Source: JAPOXR01 sp963664715 (GTDB taxonomy: Bacteria; Pseudomonadota; Alphaproteobacteria; Rhodobacterales; Rhodobacteraceae). From it: DNA of 64,000 nt. Under the pieces are notes generated by a model, which was given only the letters and a program-made list of their open reading frames with translations, made no database searches and had not been told where the DNA came from. The translations under genes and the position numbers were made by a program. The stretch is from assembly GCA_963664715.2 (NCBI GenBank), contig CAXXUY010000011.1, positions 62,001-126,000 on the forward strand, in the 5' to 3' direction. Below are positions 44,930-54,311 of the stretch, piece by piece (position 1 is the first letter of the stretch; every line of letters begins with the position of its first letter).

Positions 44930-46010
44930 TTCGACCTCCTCGATGTGTCGGCCGCCCGGCGGCCCTGCCAGAACATAACTGATCAATCTGTCTTGGCCCA
45001 ACGAATAGTGCTCGCTACCCAAGGCCGGGCGATTGGCAAGGTATCGAGGCACATCCTGCAGGACAGGCATGACGGACTATGGCGCATATGCAGGTCAGGA
45101 TGTCCACTCGGCGCAGTGCCGGTCCGGGCAAAACGCAATGCAACTTCCCGCTGTGCATGTGCAGAGACCGGTCTCTCGGGCGGAGCGCCCGATGGCGGAC
45201 CGTTCCATGCCTCCAGAACAGGGCAAAGGCGGGGATTCTGCCCCCGGCAACATTGAGTCTCCAGGATGCAGTCGAGTTGTGCATCCGAAGACCCAACAAT
45301 GCCAATCAACATTCAAGGATCCTGACATCGGCACGATGATCACATGCGCGCCATGACCGATTGCAGGAAATTCTCAGTACGACTGCTCTGCTTCCGGACG
45401 CGGTCACTCTGCGCCTTCGAGCGAATGGACGGCATTGAGCAAGAGATGTCTCGCCATTCGCCGGGTTGCCCGGATGCGGCTGTATCGATGGTGCCGGCAT
45501 CCGGACTGGCTCAAACACAGATTTTCCGGTGCAACCTGCGCAGTCTTTGATGAAATTATGGTGTTTCAGCATGTATCTGCACTGTCGCTCTGGACAGTTT
45601 TGCCATGTGCCCGGAGCAGACCGCTTAAGGGGTCGAGCAATTCCAGGGGACGACAGGTTGAAACGAACCCGCCCGAAGTCGGCTCGGACACGGTCACGGA
45701 CACTGACCCGGTGGCCGAGGGGGCCAGGCGAGACGGGTGGCAGAACACGCGCTGCCAGGATGTCTCACGAGCAGTGGCAGGAAATTGCACGGATACGGTG
45801 ATACCGGCGCGAATGGTCGGCACTCTCGAAGGACGAGTACATGCTCCGTCCGCATTGAAGCAATGGCATCGGCGCGGTCCTGGCATTCGGCAGTCAGTGT
45901 TGTCGGTGATTTGAGAGTCCGGGATCCTGCGGCCGAGTTTTAGCTTGAATGTTTCCGAATCCTGACCTCTCAATCCACTGTTGGCACAGAAGCCCCGGAG
46001 GTTTGTCGCA
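44930..46010. other. Gene-free stretch
   Basis: About 1.1 kb between the sulfurtransferase gene (divergent) and the frameshifted HD-domain gene. Frames on both strands are short, overlap each other and show no recognisable domain. Promoters for both flanking genes should lie here, but none was identified with confidence. Confidence 0.45.
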
Positions 46011-46672
46011 ATGGCGAAACGGCGGAGTATTTTCACGGCAGAACGCGCAGCCTCCAAGTCGGATTTCATTTCCGAGGCGCTCGCCTTCTTCGCTCTGGCC
46101 GAGCGGCTCAAGACCGAACTGCGCCATTCCTGGCTGTCGAATGGCCGACAGGAGAGTGTTGCCGAGCATTGCTGGATGATGGCGCTGATGGCCTTTGTCA
46201 TTGCGCCGTATCTGGAACGTAGGGTGGACTGCCGCATACCCTGCTACTGATTCTCGTCCATGACATCGCCGAGGCCAAGATCGGCGACATCCCGTATTTC
46301 GAAGTCTCGGAACGCAAGACAGCAAGAACCGAATCCGAGGCCCGGGCGATGGTTGAGATCGCCGCCATGTTCACCGATACGACCGGCCGCGCCATGGCGG
46401 AGCTCTGGCACGAGTTCGAAGCCGCAGAAACTCCCGAGGCCAAATTCGCCCGGGCCCTGGATCACCTGGAGGTCCAGTTTCAGCACAATCTCGCGCCGAC
46501 AGAGACCGGGCAATCTGCCGAATATGAACTCGTCTACACGAAAATGACCCTGCCTACCGCCCACGATGCCGTCCTTCGGCACCTCGCTGCCGCCATTCGA
46601 CACGAGGCCGAGCAAAAGCTCACCGCGGCCGGCGTCGACGTCACCGCCCTTCGCGAACGGCTTAAGGTTTAG
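46011..46672 (+). pseudogene. HD-domain hydrolase (YfbR/HDDC2-like 5'-nucleotidase) with a frameshift
   Basis: From the ATG at 46011 the frame encodes MAKRRSIFTAERAASKSDF and FFALAERLKTELRHSW, then SVAEHCWMMALMAF with the first metal-binding histidine. It breaks near 46231-46240 after VDCR. The next frame continues LLLILVHDIAEAKIGDIP (the H-D pair), FARALDHLEVQFQHN (the last D) and ends RERLKV at 46672. Restoring one base near 46235 gives a continuous protein of about 220 residues of the HD family that removes phosphate from nucleotides. Either a real one-base deletion or a sequencing error. Confidence 0.72.
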
Positions 46673-46971
46673 CGTAGGCGGTGAGCAGTATCCTGTCGCT
46701 GGGCACCTCAACCGGTCGCTGAGTCAAGGCTGTGCTTGCATATCGGGCATGTTGAAGAATCCCTCGCACAAGGCGCTTGTCCCGAAGATACCGGGATCGA
46801 TACTCAGTCCGGATGGCAAATTCGGAATGCGCGGCGTGTTCAAAGCGACCGTCGCCACGGTTGCCAACCAGCCGAAAACAAAGCAGCCAGGCCGGAAAGG
46901 ACCGTGACATCATCGAGGACATCGCCTTGGCAGGGGCGCTGTCCGACTGCGCAAGACTCTCCGGAATCCTG

Positions 46972-47991
46972 TCACAGGTCGAAGAACGCCGCAATTCGGT
47001 CTACAATACGCTTGTGCAGGACCGCCCGTTCCGTGCCCGGCGGATCGTCACAGACGGGATCGTCGCCCTCGGCGGCAAGGACCGCCGACCCCCCAGGCTT
47101 GCACGGAAGAAGCGCCGAGAAATGGGAAGCCGGAGTCAGGATCTCGATATCCGCATGCGGAAGAAGGGCGGCAAAGCCGCTTCCCGTCTCGCCGAAATCG
47201 GTCGCCGTGAGCCGCGTTTCGGCAGTTCCGAGACCGATCAGCAGCACCTGCGCCACCAGGTTGCGCACATGCGCTCTTCCGAGGCCGTAAGTCAGCGCCG
47301 GATCGATTGCTGCGACGGCGAGAATCCGGTCGTCCTTGCGGCTGGAGTTCCAGTCCACAGGCGAATAGGCATCAAGGTCGGCACCGCGCCTGCCGAGGTC
47401 TGCGCAATGCCAGGGCGACTGCGGCGCGGTTTCGCAGTGGGCGGCATATCCTTCGATGCTGGCATGGGCGCCGCCTAGCGAGAGCGCTGTCCAGCCGCCT
47501 GCAGAAAAGCCAACCGCATAGATGCGTTCCAAGTCCATGTGGGCAGCAAGGTCCGGCCGGGCGGCGAGCCAGTCGAGTGCAACCCGAAGGTCCTCCGTCC
47601 TCGTCCAGTGCTTCAGCCCTTCCTGGAGGTCGAAATCCCCCCACGTGCTGCCCGGATGGTTCACGGCAAGCGCCAGCGCGCCTGCTTCAGCAAGGCCTGC
47701 GGCAATCCAGCCGAGTGCGCCAATATGGCCGCCGAGACCGTGGCTTGCCAAGATCACCGGGAAAGGGCCTTCTGCCACCAACGCGCCATCCAGCACCTCG
47801 GTACCGTAGAAAACACTGTTTTCGCCGAAGGAGATCGCTTCACCTCCGCCCGCGGAAGGATACCAGAGGGCGCCGGACATCTCCCGCCCGTGATGTTCTG
47901 CAGGAATGTCGATGCTGCGAAAGCCGGCGGGCTCCGCAGCGGCTGTTTGTGCGGCCAGAAGCAGGCTTGCGGCTGCCATAAGGTTCTTCAT
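46972..47991 (-). CDS. Secreted alpha/beta hydrolase (dienelactone hydrolase/PAF-acetylhydrolase-like)
   Basis: 339 residues from the ATG at 47991, chosen because it gives a signal peptide (MKNLMAAASLLLAAQTAAA) and because the longer frame to 48228 runs into the divergent regulator. Hydrolase landmarks are ILASHGLGGH (oxyanion region), VGFSAGGWTALSLGG with the nucleophile serine in G-F-S-A-G-G, and ILTPASHFSALLP with a candidate catalytic histidine. It acts outside the cytoplasm on an ester or lactone; substrate unknown. A divergent AraC-type regulator starts 117 bp away and may control it. Confidence 0.82.
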   Translation of the reverse strand: MKNLMAAASLLLAAQTAAAEPAGFRSIDIPAEHHGREMSGALWYPSAGGGEAISFGENSVFYGTEVLDGALVAEGPFPVILASHGLGGHIGALGWIAAGLAEAGALALAVNHPGSTWGDFDLQEGLKHWTRTEDLRVALDWLAARPDLAAHMDLERIYAVGFSAGGWTALSLGGAHASIEGYAAHCETAPQSPWHCADLGRRGADLDAYSPVDWNSSRKDDRILAVAAIDPALTYGLGRAHVRNLVAQVLLIGLGTAETRLTATDFGETGSGFAALLPHADIEILTPASHFSALLPCKPGGSAVLAAEGDDPVCDDPPGTERAVLHKRIVDRIAAFFDL

Positions 47992-48107
47992 GTTGAGTCT
48001 CCCAATCCGATCGAGTCGGAGCGAAAATAGGAGCTGGCACGGGCGGACGCGTCCTCGAACCGGTTTAAGGTCGTTCGCAAACCGATTTTGGTCCATAACA
48101 GACACCA

Positions 48108-49123
48108 TGACGCCGAGCCTGCCCCTGCCAGTCCTGTCCGCCCTCTTGTTGGGATTCCTGCTGGCCGTTCTCCTGCTACGCCGCGATCGACCCCTGTTCT
48201 TTACCGCTCTGGTGGGGCTTTGCACCATTCAGGCGGTGGTCATTGCGCTCGCACAACACTACGGAATTGCCGTCTTCGGGTCACTGCAACCGGTAACAGC
48301 CGCGGCGATACCGCCGCTTGCCTGGGCGGCCTTCCAGTTCAGCGCCGTCAGGCGGCCTCGGCTGCCACACGACCTCGTTCACCTCGCCGGCCCGGTACTG
48401 GCGCTGGTCGCAGTGCCGATCCTGCCGACGCTGCTCGATATGCTGATCCCGGCGCTCTTTCTGTGTTATGGTGGGGCGATCCTGCTGGCCGCGTGGCGCG
48501 GGGCCGACGCCCTGCCGCTCCTGTTGTTCGAGGCAGGCGACACCCCCGGACTGGTCTGGAAGGTGATCTCACTTTCGCTCATGATCTCTGGACTCGGGGA
48601 CGTGCTGATCTCAGCGGCGGTTCTTGGCGGCCGGGCAGGCTGGCAACCCTGGATCGTCACAATCTGGTCCTCACTCACGCTGCTTGCGGTTGGTGGCCTG
48701 GTCATGGTGCGGAGTCTCGGAAGGGGCGAGCGCGGCCCAACCCCGAATCATCCCCCTGCACCCCTCGACCCGGAAGCAGACAAGCTGCTGATGGCGCGAC
48801 TTGACGCGCTGCTGGAGTGTCACCGACTCTATCTCGACCCGGAACTCACTCTGACTCGCCTGGCTCGGAAGCTGCATGTCCCGGTCAAGCAACTCTCTGC
48901 CGCGATCAACCGGAGCACCGGCGGAAATGTCTCCCGGCATGTCAATGCCTACCGGATCCGCGAGGCATGCCGCGTCCTGGAGGGTGGGGCAAGCGTGACC
49001 AATGCGATGCTGGCATCCGGCTTCAACACCAAGAGTAATTTCAACCGCGAGTTCCGGCGGGTGACGGGAAGGACACCCTCGAACTGGCGAGATGCAGAGT
49101 GCGAAGTGAAACGGAGAGTCTGA
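48108..49123 (+). CDS. AraC-family regulator with N-terminal membrane domain
   Basis: 338 residues from the ATG at 48108. The first 210 residues contain six or seven hydrophobic segments (LPVLSALLLGFLLAVLLLRR is the first). The last 100 residues are an AraC DNA-binding domain: LTLTRLARKLHVPVKQLSAA, then ASVTNAMLASGFNTKSNFNREF and RRVTGRTPSNWR. A membrane-bound AraC regulator probably senses an extracellular or membrane signal. Divergent from the secreted hydrolase gene, which is the obvious target. Confidence 0.85.
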
Positions 49124-49547
49124 CTCCCGCCGACGGACCTGACTTGGGTTGCAATCTCTCCCCGGTCACGGATGGCGACATCGTTACCGACCCTTGGGTC
49201 AAATAATCAGATTCAGCCTGTACGAGGCCCTTGCAGAACGAATCGCCGGGCAACATTTGGATGCTGAATGTCTGGCAAAACGAAAGTAAATCGATCGGTT
49301 ACCGTGTCTGGACCGTTTCGAGGGATACCTGGACCGCCATCCCTGCAGAGGAGACACGCGGAGAAGGACGTGAGCATGCACTCATCCTATACACCCATTG
49401 CTGCTGCCGGTATCCTCGGAATGATATTCGAAAACGAGGCCTGACACGTGAACTCCGCGATTCTGCCCCGTCCTGGCGAGGTTCCCAGACTTGTGCCCGC
49501 AAGGACTCGAGACACCGACCAGTTCCCTTCAAGCGTCGGGGGCAACC
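49124..49547. other. Intergenic stretch
   Basis: About 420 bp between the AraC-type gene and the VOC gene, both on the plus strand. No frame with a recognisable domain is present. It should contain the promoter of the VOC/BKACE pair. Confidence 0.4.
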
Positions 49548-50039
49548 ATGACTGAGCGCGGCTTCCGCGTCCGAGGTCTTGGCGAGATCGCGATACGCTG
49601 CGACGACCTCGGGAAGATGACCGAATTCTACGGTGATGTACTCGGGCTGGAACGGATGCAGGGCAATGCCGCCGAGGGCATCGTGTTCTTCCGCATCGCG
49701 GAGGGCTTTGGCGGGCACACGCAGGTCCTGGCGCTGTTCGACAAGCAATATGTTTCACGCCCCGGGCTGCACCCGACCAGCGTGGAGGCGCCGGTGACAG
49801 GAGCAGGCTCCTCGTTCCATCATCTGGCGTTCAGCCTGCCCTACCAGGAACAGGAGGCCGCGATGCGTTGGTACGAGTCGCAGGGACTTTCCTTTCGGGT
49901 CGAGACATTCGGTTGGGTCGGCTGGCGGGGTGTCTTCACCGAGGATCCCGAAGGCAACACCGTCGAACTCGTGGCTCAGGATAGCTCGTTCCCGGTCGAT
50001 CCCGATGAGCCGCGTCGCGGATCCCGGATGAAGTCATGA
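49548..50039 (+). CDS. VOC-family (glyoxalase/dioxygenase-like) protein
   Basis: 163 residues from the ATG at 49548 (MTERGFRVRG); the longer frame starting at 49491 has no better ribosome-binding site. Two beta-alpha-beta-beta-beta modules of the vicinal oxygen chelate fold: GEIAIRCDDLGKMTEFYGDVLGLERM first, FHHLAFSLPYQEQEAAMRWY and FTEDPEGNTVELV second. Metal-ligand-like H and E residues are present in the second half. Reaction unknown. Its last bases overlap the start of the BKACE gene (ATGA), so the two are translationally coupled and probably act in one pathway. Confidence 0.82.
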   Translation: MTERGFRVRGLGEIAIRCDDLGKMTEFYGDVLGLERMQGNAAEGIVFFRIAEGFGGHTQVLALFDKQYVSRPGLHPTSVEAPVTGAGSSFHHLAFSLPYQEQEAAMRWYESQGLSFRVETFGWVGWRGVFTEDPEGNTVELVAQDSSFPVDPDEPRRGSRMKS

Positions 50040-50779
50040 CCCGGCCCCTGATCATGGCCGCACCGAACGGGATGCGCCGGGGCAAGGCGGACCATCCGGC
50101 TATTCCCATCACGATTTCCGAGACCGTTGCCACCGCGCTGGCCTGCCGCGCTGCCGGAGCGGATGCGCTGCACCTGCATGTGCGTGACGCCAGTGGGCAT
50201 CACACGCTCGATACCGCTATCTATCGCGAGGCCCTGGAAGAGCTCGACAGGAACGTGCCGGGAATGCCCGTGCAGGTCACGACAGAGGCGGGCGGGGTCT
50301 ACGACGTTGCGGATCAACTGGCGCTCGTGGAAGAATTGGAGCCGCGATGGATAAGCCTGAGTCTGCGCGAGGTCTCCCGCGACAAGGACCTGGCGCGACG
50401 GCTGTATGCCGTGGCGTCGGAACAGGGCACCGAACTTCAGCACATTGTCTACGACACCAGTGACGCGGGATTGCTCGCTCGCTGGCAAGAGCTGGATGTG
50501 GTCAGCGAATCCGCCAGCGTGATCCTCGTTCTGGGCCGCTATACCGCTGACCAGACCTCCGTTCCCGACGACCTGCCGCCGCTTCTGGCCTGCCTGCCTC
50601 CCGTCGGGCGTTGGATGACCTGCGCCTTCGGTCCGAACGAGCATGCTTGCCTCCTGCATGCCGCAACGCTCGGGGGAGATCTGCGAGTGGGCTTCGAGAA
50701 TTCCTATGTGAGGGCCGACGGAACTCCTTGGCCCGACATGGCGGCTTCTGTCTCGGCATTGTGTGGGCGGTTGCCCTGA
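50036..50779 (+). CDS. BKACE-family enzyme (beta-keto acid cleavage, DUF849)
   Basis: 247 residues. TIM-barrel of the 3-keto-5-aminohexanoate cleavage family: MAAPNGMRRGKADHPAIPIT at the N-terminus, the zinc-binding H-L-H-V-R-D motif (DALHLHVRDASGHH, about 38-52), PVQVTTEAGG and LGGDLRVGFENSYVRADG near the C-terminus. It is shorter than typical members (about 270-310 residues). The family splits beta-keto acids with acetyl-CoA into acetoacetate and an acyl-CoA derived from the substrate. The substrate specificity is not readable. Second gene of the pair with the VOC protein. Confidence 0.82.
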   Translation: MTRPLIMAAPNGMRRGKADHPAIPITISETVATALACRAAGADALHLHVRDASGHHTLDTAIYREALEELDRNVPGMPVQVTTEAGGVYDVADQLALVEELEPRWISLSLREVSRDKDLARRLYAVASEQGTELQHIVYDTSDAGLLARWQELDVVSESASVILVLGRYTADQTSVPDDLPPLLACLPPVGRWMTCAFGPNEHACLLHAATLGGDLRVGFENSYVRADGTPWPDMAASVSALCGRLP

Positions 50780-50912
50780 CCAGAGTCCCGTCCAACCTGT
50801 GTACGGGAGTTGTATCCATTGTTTTCGGCAAAGTTGTTTTGGCATGCAATTATCTCTTGCAGCCTGATCTGACCTGGACCTGGCAGCGTGATGGCTTTCG
50901 GGGCAGCCATCC

Positions 50913-51668
50913 TCAGAGTATCTGGCTCAAGAACTCCTTGGTGCGCGGATCCTTGGCACTTTCAAAGAAGGAGGCCGGTGGACCGAATTCCACAATCTTG
51001 CCACCGTCGGTAAAATAGATGCAATCAGCGATCTCACGGGCAAATCCCATTTCGTGAGTCACCAGGATGCAGGTCATTCCCTCAGCAGCCAGGTCCTTGA
51101 TCGTTACGAGCACTTCTTTCACGGTTTCGGGGTCAAGTGCAGCCGTAACCTCGTCGAACAGCATGACCTCAGGATTCATTGCCAGCGACCTGGCGATGGC
51201 CACACGTTGTTGCTGGCCGCCGGACAATTCTCCCGGATAGCTGTCTTCCTTGCCTTCCAGGCGGACCTTTCTGATCAGGGCCCGTGCCCGCTTCTCGACA
51301 TCCACCCTGTCCTGCTTAAGTACCAGCACCGGCGCCATCATGACGTTTTCCAGTGCCGTCTTGTGTGGAAAGAGATTGTACTGCTGGAACACCATGCCCA
51401 CCTTTTTGCGCAATTCCAGCTTGTTCAACTTCGGGTCATGGACTTCCTGGCCCGTAACGAGGATGGAACCGGACTGGATATCGTTCAGCGCATTGATACA
51501 CCGAATCAGGGTCGACTTGCCTGAACCGGATGGGCCGATGATGCAGATGACTTCGCCCTTCATGACGTCGAAGCTGATACCCTTCAGCACCTCGAGTTCA
51601 CCGAACGACTTGTGCACGTCATTGAGTGAAACGATGGGTTGATCTGCAGTCCAGTTCATCAAACTCAT
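50913..51668 (-). CDS. Polar amino-acid ABC transporter ATP-binding protein
   Basis: 251 residues, GlnQ/AapP-like. Walker A is GPSGSGKSTLIRC near 45, the signature ELSGGQQQRVAIARSLAM, and Walker B VMLFDEVTAALDPE, with V replacing the common P as in many members. H-loop VTHEMGFAREI. It drives import with the two permeases encoded upstream. Last gene of the minus-strand transporter set whose binding protein starts at 54286. Confidence 0.93.
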   Translation of the reverse strand: MSLMNWTADQPIVSLNDVHKSFGELEVLKGISFDVMKGEVICIIGPSGSGKSTLIRCINALNDIQSGSILVTGQEVHDPKLNKLELRKKVGMVFQQYNLFPHKTALENVMMAPVLVLKQDRVDVEKRARALIRKVRLEGKEDSYPGELSGGQQQRVAIARSLAMNPEVMLFDEVTAALDPETVKEVLVTIKDLAAEGMTCILVTHEMGFAREIADCIYFTDGGKIVEFGPPASFFESAKDPRTKEFLSQIL

Positions 51669-51677
51669 GCCAGTTCA

Positions 51678-52595
51678 TTAAGTGTTGACTACGAACCTCC
51701 GTTCGAGCCGCCTTGTCCATATGGCTATCGGATAACTGTACACGAAGAACCAGACCATCAACCAGAGATACATCGGAATCAGAAACTCGCTGCGTCCCTC
51801 GGCTGCCAGGGCGTTCTGCGTCAAAGTCATCCCGTCATTGACACCGAGAATGGAAATCAGCGGTGTGGACATGGTCAATATGCAATACCAGTTCATCCAG
51901 GGCGGGATCATCCTCTTGACGCATTGCGGCAGGATTACGCGCCACAGGGTCTGGGTACGGGTGAACGCGAGACTCTCGGCTGATTCCCATTGACCGGTCG
52001 GAATCGAGGAAATTGCGCCTCGCACAATTTCCGAGACATTTGCCATGATCGGCAGTGACAGTGCGAAGGTTGCCTTGATCCAGCCTGGTATGTCGATCCG
52101 GTTGCCACCAATTTCCACTGTAAATGGCAACAGCAACATGAAGTAGAACAACAGCACCAGCCAGGGCGAATTGCGGAACACCTGCGTCAGAACCCAGCAA
52201 CAGCGACGAACCAGCCGGTTTGGTGAGACTTGACCGATGCCGACCCATAGCCCGAGAAACGTTCCGAGCGCCATTGAGATGAAGCTGACGACGATGTTGA
52301 GAACAAATCCCCCGAATTCCCCGGGCGGGCCGATGAACATGAGAGGCGTCCATTTCAGCAGGGTCTCGAAAACCGTCTGGTCAGGATCTCCCTGAACCTG
52401 CGCCTGCGCAGCATCGATGCATAGCCAGGCAGCGAGCGCGAGGAACAGGGCGAGGCCGACCCGGAGTCTGAAAGTGAATCTCAGGATGCTGCTGGCTCCC
52501 CAGTCTCCCGCATTGCCAATGACGAAGGGCTTGATGACGGGCAAATCGGTGCCGGCGGAATGAAGAACGGGACGTGCAAACGGCGTCATACTCAT
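51678..52595 (-). CDS. Polar amino-acid ABC transporter permease (M-type)
   Basis: 305 residues from the ATG at 52595, which overlaps the stop of the preceding permease (ATGA); the frame extends to 52631. Membrane segments include a long first helix (LRVGLALFLALAAWLCIDAA). The HEQ/EAA-type loop is SIPTGQWESAESLAFTRTQT, and the segment NSPWLVLLFYFMLLLPF is typical of AapM/GlnP relatives. It forms the channel with the 245-residue permease. Confidence 0.9.
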   Translation of the reverse strand: MSMTPFARPVLHSAGTDLPVIKPFVIGNAGDWGASSILRFTFRLRVGLALFLALAAWLCIDAAQAQVQGDPDQTVFETLLKWTPLMFIGPPGEFGGFVLNIVVSFISMALGTFLGLWVGIGQVSPNRLVRRCCWVLTQVFRNSPWLVLLFYFMLLLPFTVEIGGNRIDIPGWIKATFALSLPIMANVSEIVRGAISSIPTGQWESAESLAFTRTQTLWRVILPQCVKRMIPPWMNWYCILTMSTPLISILGVNDGMTLTQNALAAEGRSEFLIPMYLWLMVWFFVYSYPIAIWTRRLERRFVVNT

Positions 52596-53329
52596 TGTCC
52601 GTATCCCGGTATCCTCATCGAACTTTCCCAATTGTGCATCAACCAGACCAGAAAGCCGACAAGCACGATGTAGACGATCCAGACCACGTTCATCATTTCG
52701 AAAACGTTGTACTCGTCAGACCAGATCTGGTTCGACACGTAGAGCGTTTCCGGGACAGCAATGGCATAAGCGACCGTTGTCGTCTTCAACAGGTTTATGA
52801 GGTTGTTGTTGAGCGCCGGAAGACAGACCCTGAATGCGAGTGGAAGCGTGACGTGCCGGTAGATCTGCAGACGTGTATATCCGAGCGCCTCGGCGGCCTC
52901 TGTCGTTGACCTGGGCACTGCTTCGACGCCGGCGCGGAAAATCTCGACGTTGAAGGCTCCCGCGAAGAAGGACAGCGAGACTACGGCCCAGCCGTAGCTG
53001 CCCAACACACCACCCCTTATGTCGAAAAAGGTAGAGAGAGCGGCATCGACCGCGAAATAGAAGAAATACAACTGGATGAGTGGCGGCGTGTTGCGAAAGA
53101 ACTGAATGTATCCTTCGACAATCCTGCGCATCCACACGAGGCGGGACTTCTGCAGCCACGCCCCGGCGATACCGATAACGATGCTGCAGACTATTGCAAC
53201 AAACGAAAGATGGATTGTGGTCCAGATTCCCTTGAGGAATCTCCCGCGGTCCCATTCGTCGTAGAAGATGGTCAGCTTGATGCCATGGACATCGTAGAGC
53301 CAGCGGAACCAATCCCAGACGAAATCCAT
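52592..53329 (-). CDS. Polar amino-acid ABC transporter permease (Q-type)
   Basis: 245 residues with about five membrane segments. The family segment FFRNTPPLIQLYFFYFAVD and the EAA loop (VPRSTTEAAEALGYTRLQIY) are both clear. It forms a heterodimer with the 305-residue permease. It lies 79 bp downstream of the binding-protein gene; a perfect hairpin sits in that gap. Confidence 0.92.
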   Translation of the reverse strand: MDFVWDWFRWLYDVHGIKLTIFYDEWDRGRFLKGIWTTIHLSFVAIVCSIVIGIAGAWLQKSRLVWMRRIVEGYIQFFRNTPPLIQLYFFYFAVDAALSTFFDIRGGVLGSYGWAVVSLSFFAGAFNVEIFRAGVEAVPRSTTEAAEALGYTRLQIYRHVTLPLAFRVCLPALNNNLINLLKTTTVAYAIAVPETLYVSNQIWSDEYNVFEMMNVVWIVYIVLVGFLVWLMHNWESSMRIPGYGQ

Positions 53330-53362
53330 CTAAAGCCTGTTTGCAACTCCGAAGGGCATCGC

Positions 53363-53391
53363 CACCGGCCGTCCAGGTCTGACGGCCGGTG
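53363..53391 (-). promoter_or_regulatory. Hairpin between binding-protein and permease genes
   Basis: A perfect 11-bp inverted repeat (CACCGGCCGTC and GACGGCCGGTG) with a 7-base loop lies between the stop of the binding-protein gene (53408) and the start of the permease gene (53329). No T-run follows. In periplasmic transporter operons such hairpins act as RNA stabilisers or partial terminators, so that more binding protein than permease is made. That function is inferred. Confidence 0.65.
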
Positions 53392-53407
53392 ACCGAAATT
53401 TAGAAGA

Positions 53408-54286
53408 CTATTCGCCCTCGTCGTATACGTCGTTGCAAACCTTATCGCCAGCCAAACATTTGACGTGCATGTCGGCAAGCCACTTGGTCGGCGGAATGCC
53501 CCACTTGGCTTCAAGCTCGATCAAGAGCCCGGATTTGTGCCAGTCAATGATGGCTTCCGACAGCAACTTTCCAAGCGGGCCGTCGCGATCCTCCAGGCGT
53601 ACTGCCGCGCCCCAGGGGACATCGTCGACAGTTGGTGTGGCAATCTCGTAATCCATCCATTTCTCGGGAGTGTTCACCTTGCGCGGAATGAACGCGCTGT
53701 CGTCGTAAATCCATCCGACGCAACGACCGTCAAGAAGCGCTTTTTCCACTTCGGCGACCCCCTTGAATGCAATGACCTCCGCGCCATTCTTGAGTCCATG
53801 GTCCTTGTTGTACCAGGCTCCCTGAATTCCGCAGATCTCCTTGCCCTCGAGGGAAGCCCAGCCATCAATGCCGGAATCCTTGTGGGCGAGAACCGCCACG
53901 CCGGATGAATAGTAATCCGGCTGCACGATTCCGACGACCTTGCGCCGGTCGGGCTTGTTGGACATCGTTGCTATGAACATGTCCGTCTTGCCCTGCTCCA
54001 GAAACTGCATGCGGTTCGAGGCAACCACCACGACCTTCTCGACTTCGATTGGCTTGCCTGCCCTTTCACTCAGGCGCCGTCCGAAATCCTCGATCATGTC
54101 GTGTTCCATTCCGACCAGGTTGCCGTCGGCGTCGCGCATCCCCCAGGGTGCATAGTCGGCCTTCACACCGACCACGATCTTGCCCCGCTCAATGATATCG
54201 TCAAGCGTTTCCGCAAATGCCGGTAGTGCCATTGCGGAGATCAGCACGGTGCCAATTGCGCTGGCCGTTATCGGTTTCCAATTCAT
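53408..54286 (-). CDS. Polar amino-acid ABC transporter solute-binding protein (family 3)
   Basis: 292 residues from the ATG at 54286, chosen because it gives a signal peptide (ASAIGTVLISAMALPAFA, cleavage near 25); the longer frame to 54412 overlaps the RpiR gene. The mature part has the family 3 pattern: RGKIVVGVKADYAPWGMRD, VGMEHDMIEDFGRRL, FIATMSNKPDRRKVVGI and DGRCVGWIYDDSAF. It binds an amino acid or amine derivative in the periplasm. The divergent flavoprotein genes suggest an N-methylated or betaine-like ligand. Confidence 0.9.
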   Translation of the reverse strand: MNWKPITASAIGTVLISAMALPAFAETLDDIIERGKIVVGVKADYAPWGMRDADGNLVGMEHDMIEDFGRRLSERAGKPIEVEKVVVVASNRMQFLEQGKTDMFIATMSNKPDRRKVVGIVQPDYYSSGVAVLAHKDSGIDGWASLEGKEICGIQGAWYNKDHGLKNGAEVIAFKGVAEVEKALLDGRCVGWIYDDSAFIPRKVNTPEKWMDYEIATPTVDDVPWGAAVRLEDRDGPLGKLLSEAIIDWHKSGLLIELEAKWGIPPTKWLADMHVKCLAGDKVCNDVYDEGE

Positions 54287-54311
54287 TTGATGTCCTCCAT
54301 CTGCTTGAATG

